DNA of 12,321 nt from Alistipes sp. GTDB taxonomy: Bacteria; Bacteroidota; Bacteroidia; Bacteroidales; Rikenellaceae. The position numbers and the translations under genes were made by a program. Under the pieces are notes generated by a model that searched no databases, was not told where the DNA came from, and was given only the letters and a program-made list of their open reading frames with translations. Position 1 is the first letter of the stretch, and the number at the start of each line of letters is the position of its first letter. Positions 6,451 to 12,321 of this stretch are shown one piece after another. Location: contig JAITWC010000041.1 in assembly GCA_031285485.1 (NCBI GenBank), positions 1 through 12,321 on the forward strand, written 5' to 3'.

Positions 6451-8669
6451 AAAAACGGGAGCCCAACATCAAACGAGAGATCACCCTGCGCGTGAACCTG
6501 CTTTACGTGCTGTTCCTGTTGTTGGGCGGGTGCATATTCGGGCGCATCCTGTGGTTGCAGTACGGCCCCCACGGCGACGAGTTGAGGGAGGACGCCGAGA
6601 ACCGCGCGTTCTTCATGGAGCGGATCGACGGCAAGCGGGGCGACATACTCTCGGCGGAGGGCGAGTTGCTTTCCACCTCGATCATGATGTACTATCTGGG
6701 CATCGACTTCGGGGTCGACTCGCTCACCACGGCCCGGTTCAGGGCTGGGGTCGACGGCCTTGCCGACAGCCTGTCGCGGATGTTCGGCGACAGGTCTAAG
6801 GCGGGCTACAAGGCGATGCTCGAAGCGGGGTTCAACCGCCCGAGGAAGGGTTACCGGCGGCTCAACCCGCGGCTCATCTCTTACGCCGAGTTACAGCGGG
6901 CGCGCACTTTCCCGCTGCTGTCGCTCGCGCCGGGCTACGGCGGCCTGTCCACCGAACGGGTCTACTCGCGCCAAAACCCCTACGGCAGCATGGCGCTGCG
7001 CACACTCGGGGCTACCGAGGCCACCTACGACACACTCTCCGTGCCGAGTCGCGACACGGTAAACCGCCGGATCCAGCGCATGCTCACCGAGCGGGGACGC
7101 TACGGTCTGGAGTATTCGTTCAACGAACACCTCAAGGGCAAGGCGGGATGGCAGATGATGCAGCGGCAGACGGCGAGTTTCTCGACCCCGGTCGAAAGCC
7201 CGCTCAACGTCGCCACGACCGACGGGCGGAGCGTGGTGACGACCCTCGACATGGATTTTCAGGACGTCGCCTCGTCGATGCTCACGCGCCAACTACTGCT
7301 CCACGGTGCGATGCGCGGCACGGTTGTGCTGATGGAGGTGGAGTCGGGCGACATCAAGGCAATCGCCAACCTCGAACGGGTGGGCGACAATGTGTACGAG
7401 CGGTTGAACTACGCCATCGCCGGACGCTACGAACCGGGATCGACGTTCAAGCTCGCCTCGCTGCTGGCGCTGTTGGACGACGGCATGACGCTCGACTCGC
7501 CCGTCGAGGTGGGCAACGGAGTGATGCCGCTGCCGGGGGGTCGATCCATTCGCGACGACCACACGCCCGAGTCGCCTGTACTGACTCTCAAGCGGGTGTT
7601 CGAAACGTCGTCCAACGTGGGATTCTCGCGCGCGGTCGAGAACCGGTTCAAGGCGGCCGGACGAGAGAAGGAGTTCGTCGACTATCTTGTGGGCCTCGGT
7701 TTCGGCGACCCGATGGGCACGGGCGTAGTGGGCGAGGCGGCACCCATCCTCCACCGCCCCACCGCCGAGGAGAGGCGCAGTGGAGACTGGCACGGCAACT
7801 CGGCGGTCTATCTGGCCCACGGTTACGGGCTGGAGGTGAGTCCGTTGCACACGCTGGCGCTCTACAACGCCGTGGCCAACGGCGGCAACATGGTTAAACC
7901 GCGTCTGGTAAGCGAACTGCGCGGGGATGATCTCGCCCAACCGCGCACCTTCCCCACCGAGGTGATCAATCCGGCCATCGCCTCGCCGCGCACCATCGCC
8001 GCGCTCGCCGAGAGCCTCGCCGGGGTTGTGGACGAGGGCACGGCCACCGTGCTGCGCAACCCCTACTACAAGGTGGCCGCCAAGACCGGAACGGCACAAC
8101 AGGGACACTACGGCGGCGGACTGGGCCAGGAGTATCTGGCGACGATGGTGGGCTATTTTCCCGCCGACCGTCCGCGGTACAGTTGCATCGTGTCGATCTG
8201 GACGCGGCGCGGATCGTGGAGCGACACATATTACGGATCGACCCTCGCCGGGCCGGTGTTCAAGGCGATCGCCGACCGGGTTTACGTCACGCGGTGGGAC
8301 CTGCAACCCGACGCGGCGGGCGTCAACCCGCGGATCGACACACCGCCGCGGATCAAGGGCGGGCCCGAGAGGGATGTCCACCGGGTGGCAGGAGAGCTGG
8401 GCATCCGCACGGCGGGCAGGGCGCGGCGGCGCGACTGGGTGACAACCTCACCCGGAACCGACTCCACGACAATCGCGGTGGCGCGGATCGACAACGCCGA
8501 AGGCCAGGTGCCGCAGGTCGTGGGCATGGGCCTGAAAGACGCGCTGTGGGCGATAGAGAGCCGCGGGCTACACGCCTCGTTCACGGGCCGCGGGCGCGTG
8601 GAGGCACAACACCCCGGGGCGGGCGAGAGTGTCCGTCCGGGAGCAACGGTTACGATCACTTTGAAATGA
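6447..8669 (+). CDS. ftsI: Septal peptidoglycan transpeptidase FtsI (PBP3) with C-terminal PASTA domain
   Basis: This 740-residue class B penicillin-binding protein cross-links septal peptidoglycan in the periplasm. A short basic cytoplasmic N-terminus is followed by one membrane span (about 16-36, LYVLFLLLGGCIFGRILWL). The non-penicillin-binding domain begins around IDGKRGDILSAEGELLSTS (60-78). The transpeptidase domain has all three active-site motifs: STFK with nucleophile Ser332 and Lys335, SSN (388-390) and KTGT (546-549). After a linker of about 65 residues rich in Arg, Pro and Asp, a single PASTA domain closes the protein (about 687-740, VPQVVGMGLKDALWAIESRG...VTITLK). Length and architecture fit Bacteroidota FtsI. 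The start overlaps the ftsL-like stop by 4 nt (ATGA), and its own TGA forms another ATGA with the repeat ORF that follows. Confidence 0.95.
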   Translation: MKKREPNIKREITLRVNLLYVLFLLLGGCIFGRILWLQYGPHGDELREDAENRAFFMERIDGKRGDILSAEGELLSTSIMMYYLGIDFGVDSLTTARFRAGVDGLADSLSRMFGDRSKAGYKAMLEAGFNRPRKGYRRLNPRLISYAELQRARTFPLLSLAPGYGGLSTERVYSRQNPYGSMALRTLGATEATYDTLSVPSRDTVNRRIQRMLTERGRYGLEYSFNEHLKGKAGWQMMQRQTASFSTPVESPLNVATTDGRSVVTTLDMDFQDVASSMLTRQLLLHGAMRGTVVLMEVESGDIKAIANLERVGDNVYERLNYAIAGRYEPGSTFKLASLLALLDDGMTLDSPVEVGNGVMPLPGGRSIRDDHTPESPVLTLKRVFETSSNVGFSRAVENRFKAAGREKEFVDYLVGLGFGDPMGTGVVGEAAPILHRPTAEERRSGDWHGNSAVYLAHGYGLEVSPLHTLALYNAVANGGNMVKPRLVSELRGDDLAQPRTFPTEVINPAIASPRTIAALAESLAGVVDEGTATVLRNPYYKVAAKTGTAQQGHYGGGLGQEYLATMVGYFPADRPRYSCIVSIWTRRGSWSDTYYGSTLAGPVFKAIADRVYVTRWDLQPDAAGVNPRIDTPPRIKGGPERDVHRVAGELGIRTAGRARRRDWVTTSPGTDSTTIAVARIDNAEGQVPQVVGMGLKDALWAIESRGLHASFTGRGRVEAQHPGAGESVRPGATVTITLK

Positions 8670-8995
8670 GGAGTTATATGCAAATCAAGAGTTCACCTCC
8701 CCGTGCGGAGAGCGTTCCGGGACTTTCCGGAGCCCCGGAAATGTTCAAAACGACAGTTTTGAACCCGTCGTACCAATACGCTGACCCCAAAACGACTGTA
8801 TTGGTGCCGTCGTACCAATACACTGCCCCAAAAACGACTGTTTTGATGCCGTCGTACCAATACGCTGCCCCCAAAACAACTGTTTTGGCCCCGTCGTACC
8901 CCTACGCTGTCGTCAAACCAATCTGTTCGGGACTTTCGGCGGGCGCGGAAACCCGTCCGCTGGCGGTTTCAACCCTAAATTCGAGTGAATTATGA
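8666..8995 (+). CDS. Unrecognised repeat protein ORF filling the ftsI-murE junction
   Basis: I do not recognise this 109-codon frame. It begins at ATG 8666, overlapping the ftsI TGA as ATGA, and ends at TGA 8993-8995, overlapping the murE ATG as ATGA, so it closes the gap without a spare base. A second ATG at 8678 has GAGGAG (8668-8673) four bases before it and would give 105 residues. The product has no signal peptide or membrane span. Residues 28-83 are four tandem 14-residue repeats: KTTVLNPSYQYADP, KTTVLVPSYQYTAP, KTTVLMPSYQYAAP and KTTVLAPSYPYAVV. The repeats are flanked by related short segments, VPGLSGAPE and CSGLSAGAE. Between units, changes at codons 2, 3 and 4, and unit 2's change at codon 14, are synonymous; codons 6, 10, 12 and 13, and unit 4's codon 14, change the residue, so evidence for protein selection is modest. 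It could instead be a non-coding repeat array that happens to be open, with translation only coupling ftsI to murE. Confidence 0.5.
   Translation: MRSYMQIKSSPPRAESVPGLSGAPEMFKTTVLNPSYQYADPKTTVLVPSYQYTAPKTTVLMPSYQYAAPKTTVLAPSYPYAVVKPICSGLSAGAETRPLAVSTLNSSEL
8668..8673 (+). promoter_or_regulatory. Shine-Dalgarno-like GAGGAG before ATG 8678
   Basis: GAGGAG lies just after the ftsI stop and four bases before the in-frame ATG at 8678. Few starts in this window have so strong a match, so it supports initiation of the repeat ORF at 8678 as an alternative to coupled initiation at 8666. Confidence 0.45.
8724..8741 (+). other. Perfect 7-bp hairpin upstream of array B
   Basis: TTTCCGG (8724-8730), tetraloop AGCC (8731-8734), CCGGAAA (8735-8741). 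It precedes the first 42-nt unit by five bases. No T-run follows, so it is not a classical terminator. It could be an RNA-processing or stability element between ftsI and murE. Confidence 0.5.
8747..8914 (+). repeat. Array B: four 42-nt tandem repeats
   Basis: Units lie at 8747-8788, 8789-8830, 8831-8872 and 8873-8914. The consensus runs AAAACGACTGTTTTG, three variable bases, then CCGTCGTACCAATACGCTG and CCCC. Units 1-3 are close copies; unit 4 diverges at its 3' end. Because 42 is a multiple of three, the array stays in frame with the surrounding 109-codon ORF. Each unit holds a dyad around AAAAC-GACT-GTTTT. GC content of a unit is about 52%, clearly below the flanking murE and ftsI. The array is bounded by imperfect direct repeats at 8714-8741 and 8925-8951. 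Confidence 0.92.
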
Positions 8996-10449
8996 TACTG
9001 AAAGATATTATCAGGGAGGTCGAGGTGCGGCAGATGGCCGGGCCCGACGGGGCGGAGATCGTCTCGCTGACACTCGACTCGCGCAGCGCCGAGCCGGGTT
9101 CGCTCTTTTTCGCGATCCGCGGCACGGAGATCGACGGCCACGAGTTCGTAGGGGCCGCCATCGAGCGCGGAGCCGTGGCCGTGGTGTGCGAGGCGCTGCC
9201 CGACGAGACGGATCCGCGGACGACATACATCGTGGTCGAAGATTCGCGCCAGGCAATGGGCCAGGCGGCCAGCGCGTTCCACGGCCACCCGAGCCGCAGG
9301 CTGAAACTCGTCGGGGTGACGGGCACCAACGGCAAGACAACCACCGCGACGCTGCTGTGCGACGCGATGCGGGCGCAGGGCCTCGGCGCGGGACTGATCT
9401 CCACGGTCGACTACCGAATAGGCAAGGTGACGCTCCCCTCGACCCACACCACGCCCGACCCGCTGCGGCTCAACGCCATGCTCGCCTCGATGGTGGAGCG
9501 CGGGTGCGAATACTGCTTCATGGAGGTGTCGTCGCACGCCATCATGCAGCGCCGCGTCGCGGGTCTGCACTTCACCGGAGCGGCCTTCAGCAACATCACA
9601 CACGAGCACCTCGACTACCACGGCACCTTCGCGGCCTACATCGCGGCCAAGAAACGGTTCTTCGACGAACTGCCCGCGAACGCCTTCGCCGTGACGAACA
9701 TCGACGACCGCAACGGCCGCGTGATGGTGCAGAACACGGCGGCAATGGTGCGCACCGTCTCGCTCCACTCGCCCGCCGACTACCGCTGCCGGATAGTGGA
9801 GCACCACTTCGACGGGATGCTGCTGTCGATCGACGGGGTGGAACTGTGGGTGAGCTTCATCGGCCGGTTCAACGCCTACAACCTCACCACGGTGTACGCC
9901 TGCATGCGCGAACTGGGCATCGAGCGCGACGAGATACTGCGCACCATCAGCGCCCTGACACCCGTCAGCGGCCGTTTCGAAACGATCCGCTCAGCCCGCG
10001 GGGGCATCACGGCGATAGTGGACTACGCACACACGCCCGACGCGCTCCAAAACGCCCTCGACACCATAGCCGAGATCCGCAAACCGGGCCAACGCATCTT
10101 CACCGTCGTGGGCTGCGGCGGCGAGCGCGACAGGGCCAAGCGTCCGGTGATGGCGCGCATAGCGGCCACGTGCAGCGACTTCACGTTGCTCACCTCCGAC
10201 AACCCCCGCTCGGAGGACGCCGCCGACATAGTGGCCCAGATGCGCACGGGTCTCGAACCGGGCCACCGCGCCGTGGGCATCATCGACCGCCGCGAGGCCA
10301 TCGCCACCGCCGCCATGATGGCCGCGCCGGGCGACATAATCCTCGTGGCGGGCAAGGGACACGAAACCTACCAGATCATCGGCATCGAGAAACGCCACTT
10401 CGACGACCGCGAGGAGGTGCGCAAGGCATTTGTAAATTATGAGCTATAA
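8992..10449 (+). CDS. murE: UDP-MurNAc-L-Ala-D-Glu:meso-diaminopimelate ligase MurE
   Basis: MurE is the cytoplasmic ATP-dependent ligase adding the third stem-peptide residue. The 485-residue product has the Mur ligase N-domain with LDSR (28-31), ATP-binding GTNGKTTT (111-118), TTPDPLRL (153-160), EVSSHA (178-183), NITHEHLDYHG (201-211) and the AAKKRFF segment carrying the lysine expected to be carbamylated (Lys220). The C-domain shows DYAHTPDAL (344-352), GCGGERDRAKRP (374-385), SDNPRSED (402-409) and AGKGHETYQ. The DNPR motif is the recognised marker for meso-diaminopimelate rather than lysine specificity. Start ATG 8992 overlaps the preceding repeat ORF stop by 4 nt. A second, Arg-rich open frame of the same length runs in another plus frame but is a high-GC shadow. 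mraY follows after 7 nt. Confidence 0.96.
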   Translation: MILKDIIREVEVRQMAGPDGAEIVSLTLDSRSAEPGSLFFAIRGTEIDGHEFVGAAIERGAVAVVCEALPDETDPRTTYIVVEDSRQAMGQAASAFHGHPSRRLKLVGVTGTNGKTTTATLLCDAMRAQGLGAGLISTVDYRIGKVTLPSTHTTPDPLRLNAMLASMVERGCEYCFMEVSSHAIMQRRVAGLHFTGAAFSNITHEHLDYHGTFAAYIAAKKRFFDELPANAFAVTNIDDRNGRVMVQNTAAMVRTVSLHSPADYRCRIVEHHFDGMLLSIDGVELWVSFIGRFNAYNLTTVYACMRELGIERDEILRTISALTPVSGRFETIRSARGGITAIVDYAHTPDALQNALDTIAEIRKPGQRIFTVVGCGGERDRAKRPVMARIAATCSDFTLLTSDNPRSEDAADIVAQMRTGLEPGHRAVGIIDRREAIATAAMMAAPGDIILVAGKGHETYQIIGIEKRHFDDREEVRKAFVNYEL

Positions 10450-10456
10450 TTGAGAT

Positions 10457-11683
10457 ATGTTGTACAGTTTAGGGGAGTATCTCGACAGGTTCGACGTTCC
10501 GGGAGCGGGCATTGTGCAGTACCTGTCGTTCCGGGGAGCGGCGGCCATCATCCTTGCTTTGTTGATCGCGCTCGTCTTCGGCGGGGGCATCATCAGCGTG
10601 CTGAGGCGGCGCCAGATCGGTGAGCAGGTTCGCGACCTGGGTCTCGAAGGGCAGGCGCAAAAGAAGGGCACGCCCACGATGGGGGGACTGATAATACTCG
10701 CGGCGATACTCGTGCCGACTCTGCTGCTGGCCGATCCGGGCAACGTCTACATCGGGCTGCTGGTCATATCGACCGTGTGGCTGGGCGGGCTGGGATTCGC
10801 CGACGACTACATCAAGGTCTTCCGCGGCGACAAGGACGGACTGCACGGCTGGTTCAAGATCATAGGCCAGGTGGGTCTGGGCATCATCGTGGGGACGGCC
10901 ATGTGGCTCTCGCCGCAGATCCACGTGCGGGAGACGATCCGCCCGGCGGCCCACGAGGTGATGATGACACCCGGCGACGAAGCGCTGACGAGCGGCGCGG
11001 CCGAGAAAACGACCAAGACCACCATCCCGTTCCTCAAGAACAGCGAGCTCGACTACGGTGTGCTGACCGGCGAGGCGGGCGACAACGGCCCCGTGACGTG
11101 GCTGTTGTATATCGCGCTGGCGATCCTCATCATAACCGGGGTGTCCAACGCCGCCAACCTCACGGACGGGCTCGACGGTCTCAACACCGGAGTGGCGATA
11201 CCTGTGGTGGTGGTGCTGGGCATGTTCGCCTGGCTGTCGGGCAACATCATCTGGGCCGACTACCTCAACATCATGTACATTCCGGGGAGCGGCGAGTTGC
11301 TGGTCTTCGCGGCGGCGATGGCGGGGGCGCTCATCGGCTTCATGTGGTACAACGGCTATCCGGCGCAGGTGTTCATGGGCGACACCGGGTCGCTGGCCAT
11401 CGGGGGGGTGATAGCTGTTCTGGCGTTGCTGATCCGCAAAGAGTTGCTGCTGCCGGTGCTGTGCGGGGTTTACGTGGTGGAGGCAGGCTCGGTGATCATC
11501 CAGCGCACGTGGTTCAAGATCACCAAACGGCGCTACGGCGAGGGGCGCCGCGTGTTCCTCATGTCGCCCATCCACCACCACTACCAGAAGCGAGGCTACC
11601 ACGAGAGCAAGATAGTGATCCGGTTCGTGATCATCTCCATCATGCTCGCCGCAATAACCTTAACAACATTGAAAGTACGTTAA
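10457..11683 (+). CDS. mraY: Phospho-MurNAc-pentapeptide transferase MraY
   Basis: MraY is the polytopic membrane enzyme that transfers phospho-MurNAc-pentapeptide from UDP to undecaprenyl phosphate, forming lipid I. The 408-residue product carries the family motifs KKGTPTMGG (69-77), FADDYIKV with the catalytic Asp pair (114-121), NAANLTDGLDGLNTG (231-245), FMGDTGSLA (306-314) and the SPIHHHYQKRG loop (370-380). Around ten hydrophobic spans are visible. A hydrophilic insertion of about 60 residues (roughly 153-213) makes it longer than the 360 aa E. coli enzyme; similar insertions are usual in Bacteroidota MraY. It starts 7 nt after murE and its TAA directly abuts the murD ATG. Confidence 0.96.
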   Translation: MLYSLGEYLDRFDVPGAGIVQYLSFRGAAAIILALLIALVFGGGIISVLRRRQIGEQVRDLGLEGQAQKKGTPTMGGLIILAAILVPTLLLADPGNVYIGLLVISTVWLGGLGFADDYIKVFRGDKDGLHGWFKIIGQVGLGIIVGTAMWLSPQIHVRETIRPAAHEVMMTPGDEALTSGAAEKTTKTTIPFLKNSELDYGVLTGEAGDNGPVTWLLYIALAILIITGVSNAANLTDGLDGLNTGVAIPVVVVLGMFAWLSGNIIWADYLNIMYIPGSGELLVFAAAMAGALIGFMWYNGYPAQVFMGDTGSLAIGGVIAVLALLIRKELLLPVLCGVYVVEAGSVIIQRTWFKITKRRYGEGRRVFLMSPIHHHYQKRGYHESKIVIRFVIISIMLAAITLTTLKVR

Positions 11684-12321
11684 ATGAAGAAAACAGTCAT
11701 ACTGGGAGGCGGGATAAGCGGCACCGGGGCAGCGGTGCTGGCAAAAAAAGAGGGCTTCGAAGTCTTTCTCAGCGACCTCGGCCCCATAGCCGAGGAGCAT
11801 AAACAACGGCTCGACGAGCGGGACATCCCCTACGAAGAGGGAGGCCACACCGAGGAGCGGATCCTCGCTGCCGACGAAGTGATAAAAAGCCCCGGCATCC
11901 CCTACAAGGCGCCCATAGTGAAGGCGCTCGTGGCGCGGGGCATCCCGATCATCTCCGAGATAGAGTTCGCCTGGCGCTACATGGGCGACTCGAAAACGAT
12001 TTGCATCACCGGCTCCAACGGCAAGACGACGACAACGACCCTTGTCCACGAAATGCTCCGTGAGGGAGGCTTCGACGCGGGTCTGGCCGGGAACATCGGC
12101 GACAGTTTCGCCTGGCAGGTTGCCACCGCCCCGAAGGAGTGGTACGTATTGGAGCTGAGCAGTTTCCAGCTCGACGGCATGCGAGACTTCCGGGCCGACA
12201 TTGCGGTGCTACTCAACATCACGCCCGACCACCTCGACCGCTACAACCACTCGCTCGACCTCTACGCCGCCAGCAAGATGTGTATCACGCGCAACCAGGG
12301 CCCGGCCGACACGTTCATCTA
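11684..12321 (+). CDS. murD: UDP-MurNAc-L-alanine:D-glutamate ligase MurD, 5' part
   Basis: MurD adds D-glutamate to UDP-MurNAc-L-Ala in the cytoplasm using ATP. The gene starts at ATG 11684 immediately after the mraY stop (no spacer) and runs off the right edge after 212 complete codons, about half of a usual 440-450 aa protein. Visible motifs: N-terminal Rossmann-like VILGGGISGTGAA (5-17), KSPGIP (68-73), ISEIEFAW, ATP-binding TGSNGKTTTT (109-118), AGNIG, ELSSFQLD (155-162), NITPDHLDRY (176-185) and YAASK, whose lysine matches the carbamylated position of Mur ligases. No internal stop or frameshift is seen. Confidence 0.95.
   Translation, partial: MKKTVILGGGISGTGAAVLAKKEGFEVFLSDLGPIAEEHKQRLDERDIPYEEGGHTEERILAADEVIKSPGIPYKAPIVKALVARGIPIISEIEFAWRYMGDSKTICITGSNGKTTTTTLVHEMLREGGFDAGLAGNIGDSFAWQVATAPKEWYVLELSSFQLDGMRDFRADIAVLLNITPDHLDRYNHSLDLYAASKMCITRNQGPADTFI

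Noticed and set aside
8674..8874. Minus-strand ORF with AYWYDG-type 14-residue repeats over array B
   Set aside because: It is antisense to the array; the plus frame is better supported by the ATGA overlaps with ftsI and murE.
8985..10442. A 485-codon plus-strand frame parallel to murE
   Set aside because: It is Arg/His/Gly-rich low-complexity translation in a shifted frame, typical of GC-rich DNA, while the murE frame has all Mur ligase motifs.
10469..11602. 377-codon minus-strand frame antisense to mraY
   Set aside because: It is His/Arg/Asp-rich with no recognisable domain; mraY on the plus strand has complete motifs.

Overview
The window is a GC-rich (by eye well above 60%), gene-dense bacterial chromosome segment carrying cell-wall and cell-division genes. 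Gene order (rsmH, ftsL-like, PASTA-containing ftsI, murE, mraY, murD), the Bacteroidetes-type short FtsL with 'FPYPVKRIE'-like C-terminus, the long-loop MraY and a TAnnTTTG-type promoter element point to the phylum Bacteroidota. The GC content would fit a Rikenellaceae/Alistipes-like member of the Bacteroidales, but that family placement is inference. The DNPR motif of MurE indicates meso-diaminopimelate peptidoglycan.

Layout. (1) 1-3669, plus strand: a tightly overlapping operon of murB (3' part only), tilS, holA and a small class-IV aminotransferase-like gene; each stop overlaps the next start. (2) 3670-3950: a non-coding interval between convergent genes, mostly filled by five tandem 42-nt repeats plus a partial sixth (array A). 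(3) 3951-4778, minus strand: a PlsC-like acyltransferase. (4) 4779-4867: a short AT-rich divergent promoter region. (5) 4868 to the right edge, plus strand: a division and cell wall (dcw) cluster, rsmH, ftsL-like, ftsI, an unrecognised repeat-encoding ORF, murE, mraY, murD (cut by the window end). No mraZ precedes rsmH.

How the genes work together: MurB, MurE, MurD and MraY make UDP-MurNAc-pentapeptide and load it on undecaprenyl phosphate. FtsI cross-links septal peptidoglycan and the FtsL-like protein is its probable divisome partner. RsmH methylates 16S rRNA, TilS makes AUA-reading tRNA-Ile, HolA is part of the replicase clamp loader.

The most unusual content is a pair of 42-nt tandem arrays about 5 kb apart. 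Array B (8747-8914) lies inside a 109-codon ORF that fills the ftsI-murE gap exactly, sharing an ATGA overlap with ftsI on one side and with murE on the other; it would encode four 14-residue repeats of the form KTTVLxPSYQYxxP. Array A, read on its minus strand, aligns without gaps to array B at about 55% identity by my hand count, so the two may be diverged members of one repeat family in opposite orientation. I also note an aminotransferase-fold protein with no lysine at the expected PLP site, and an FtsL with a long charged cytoplasmic extension.
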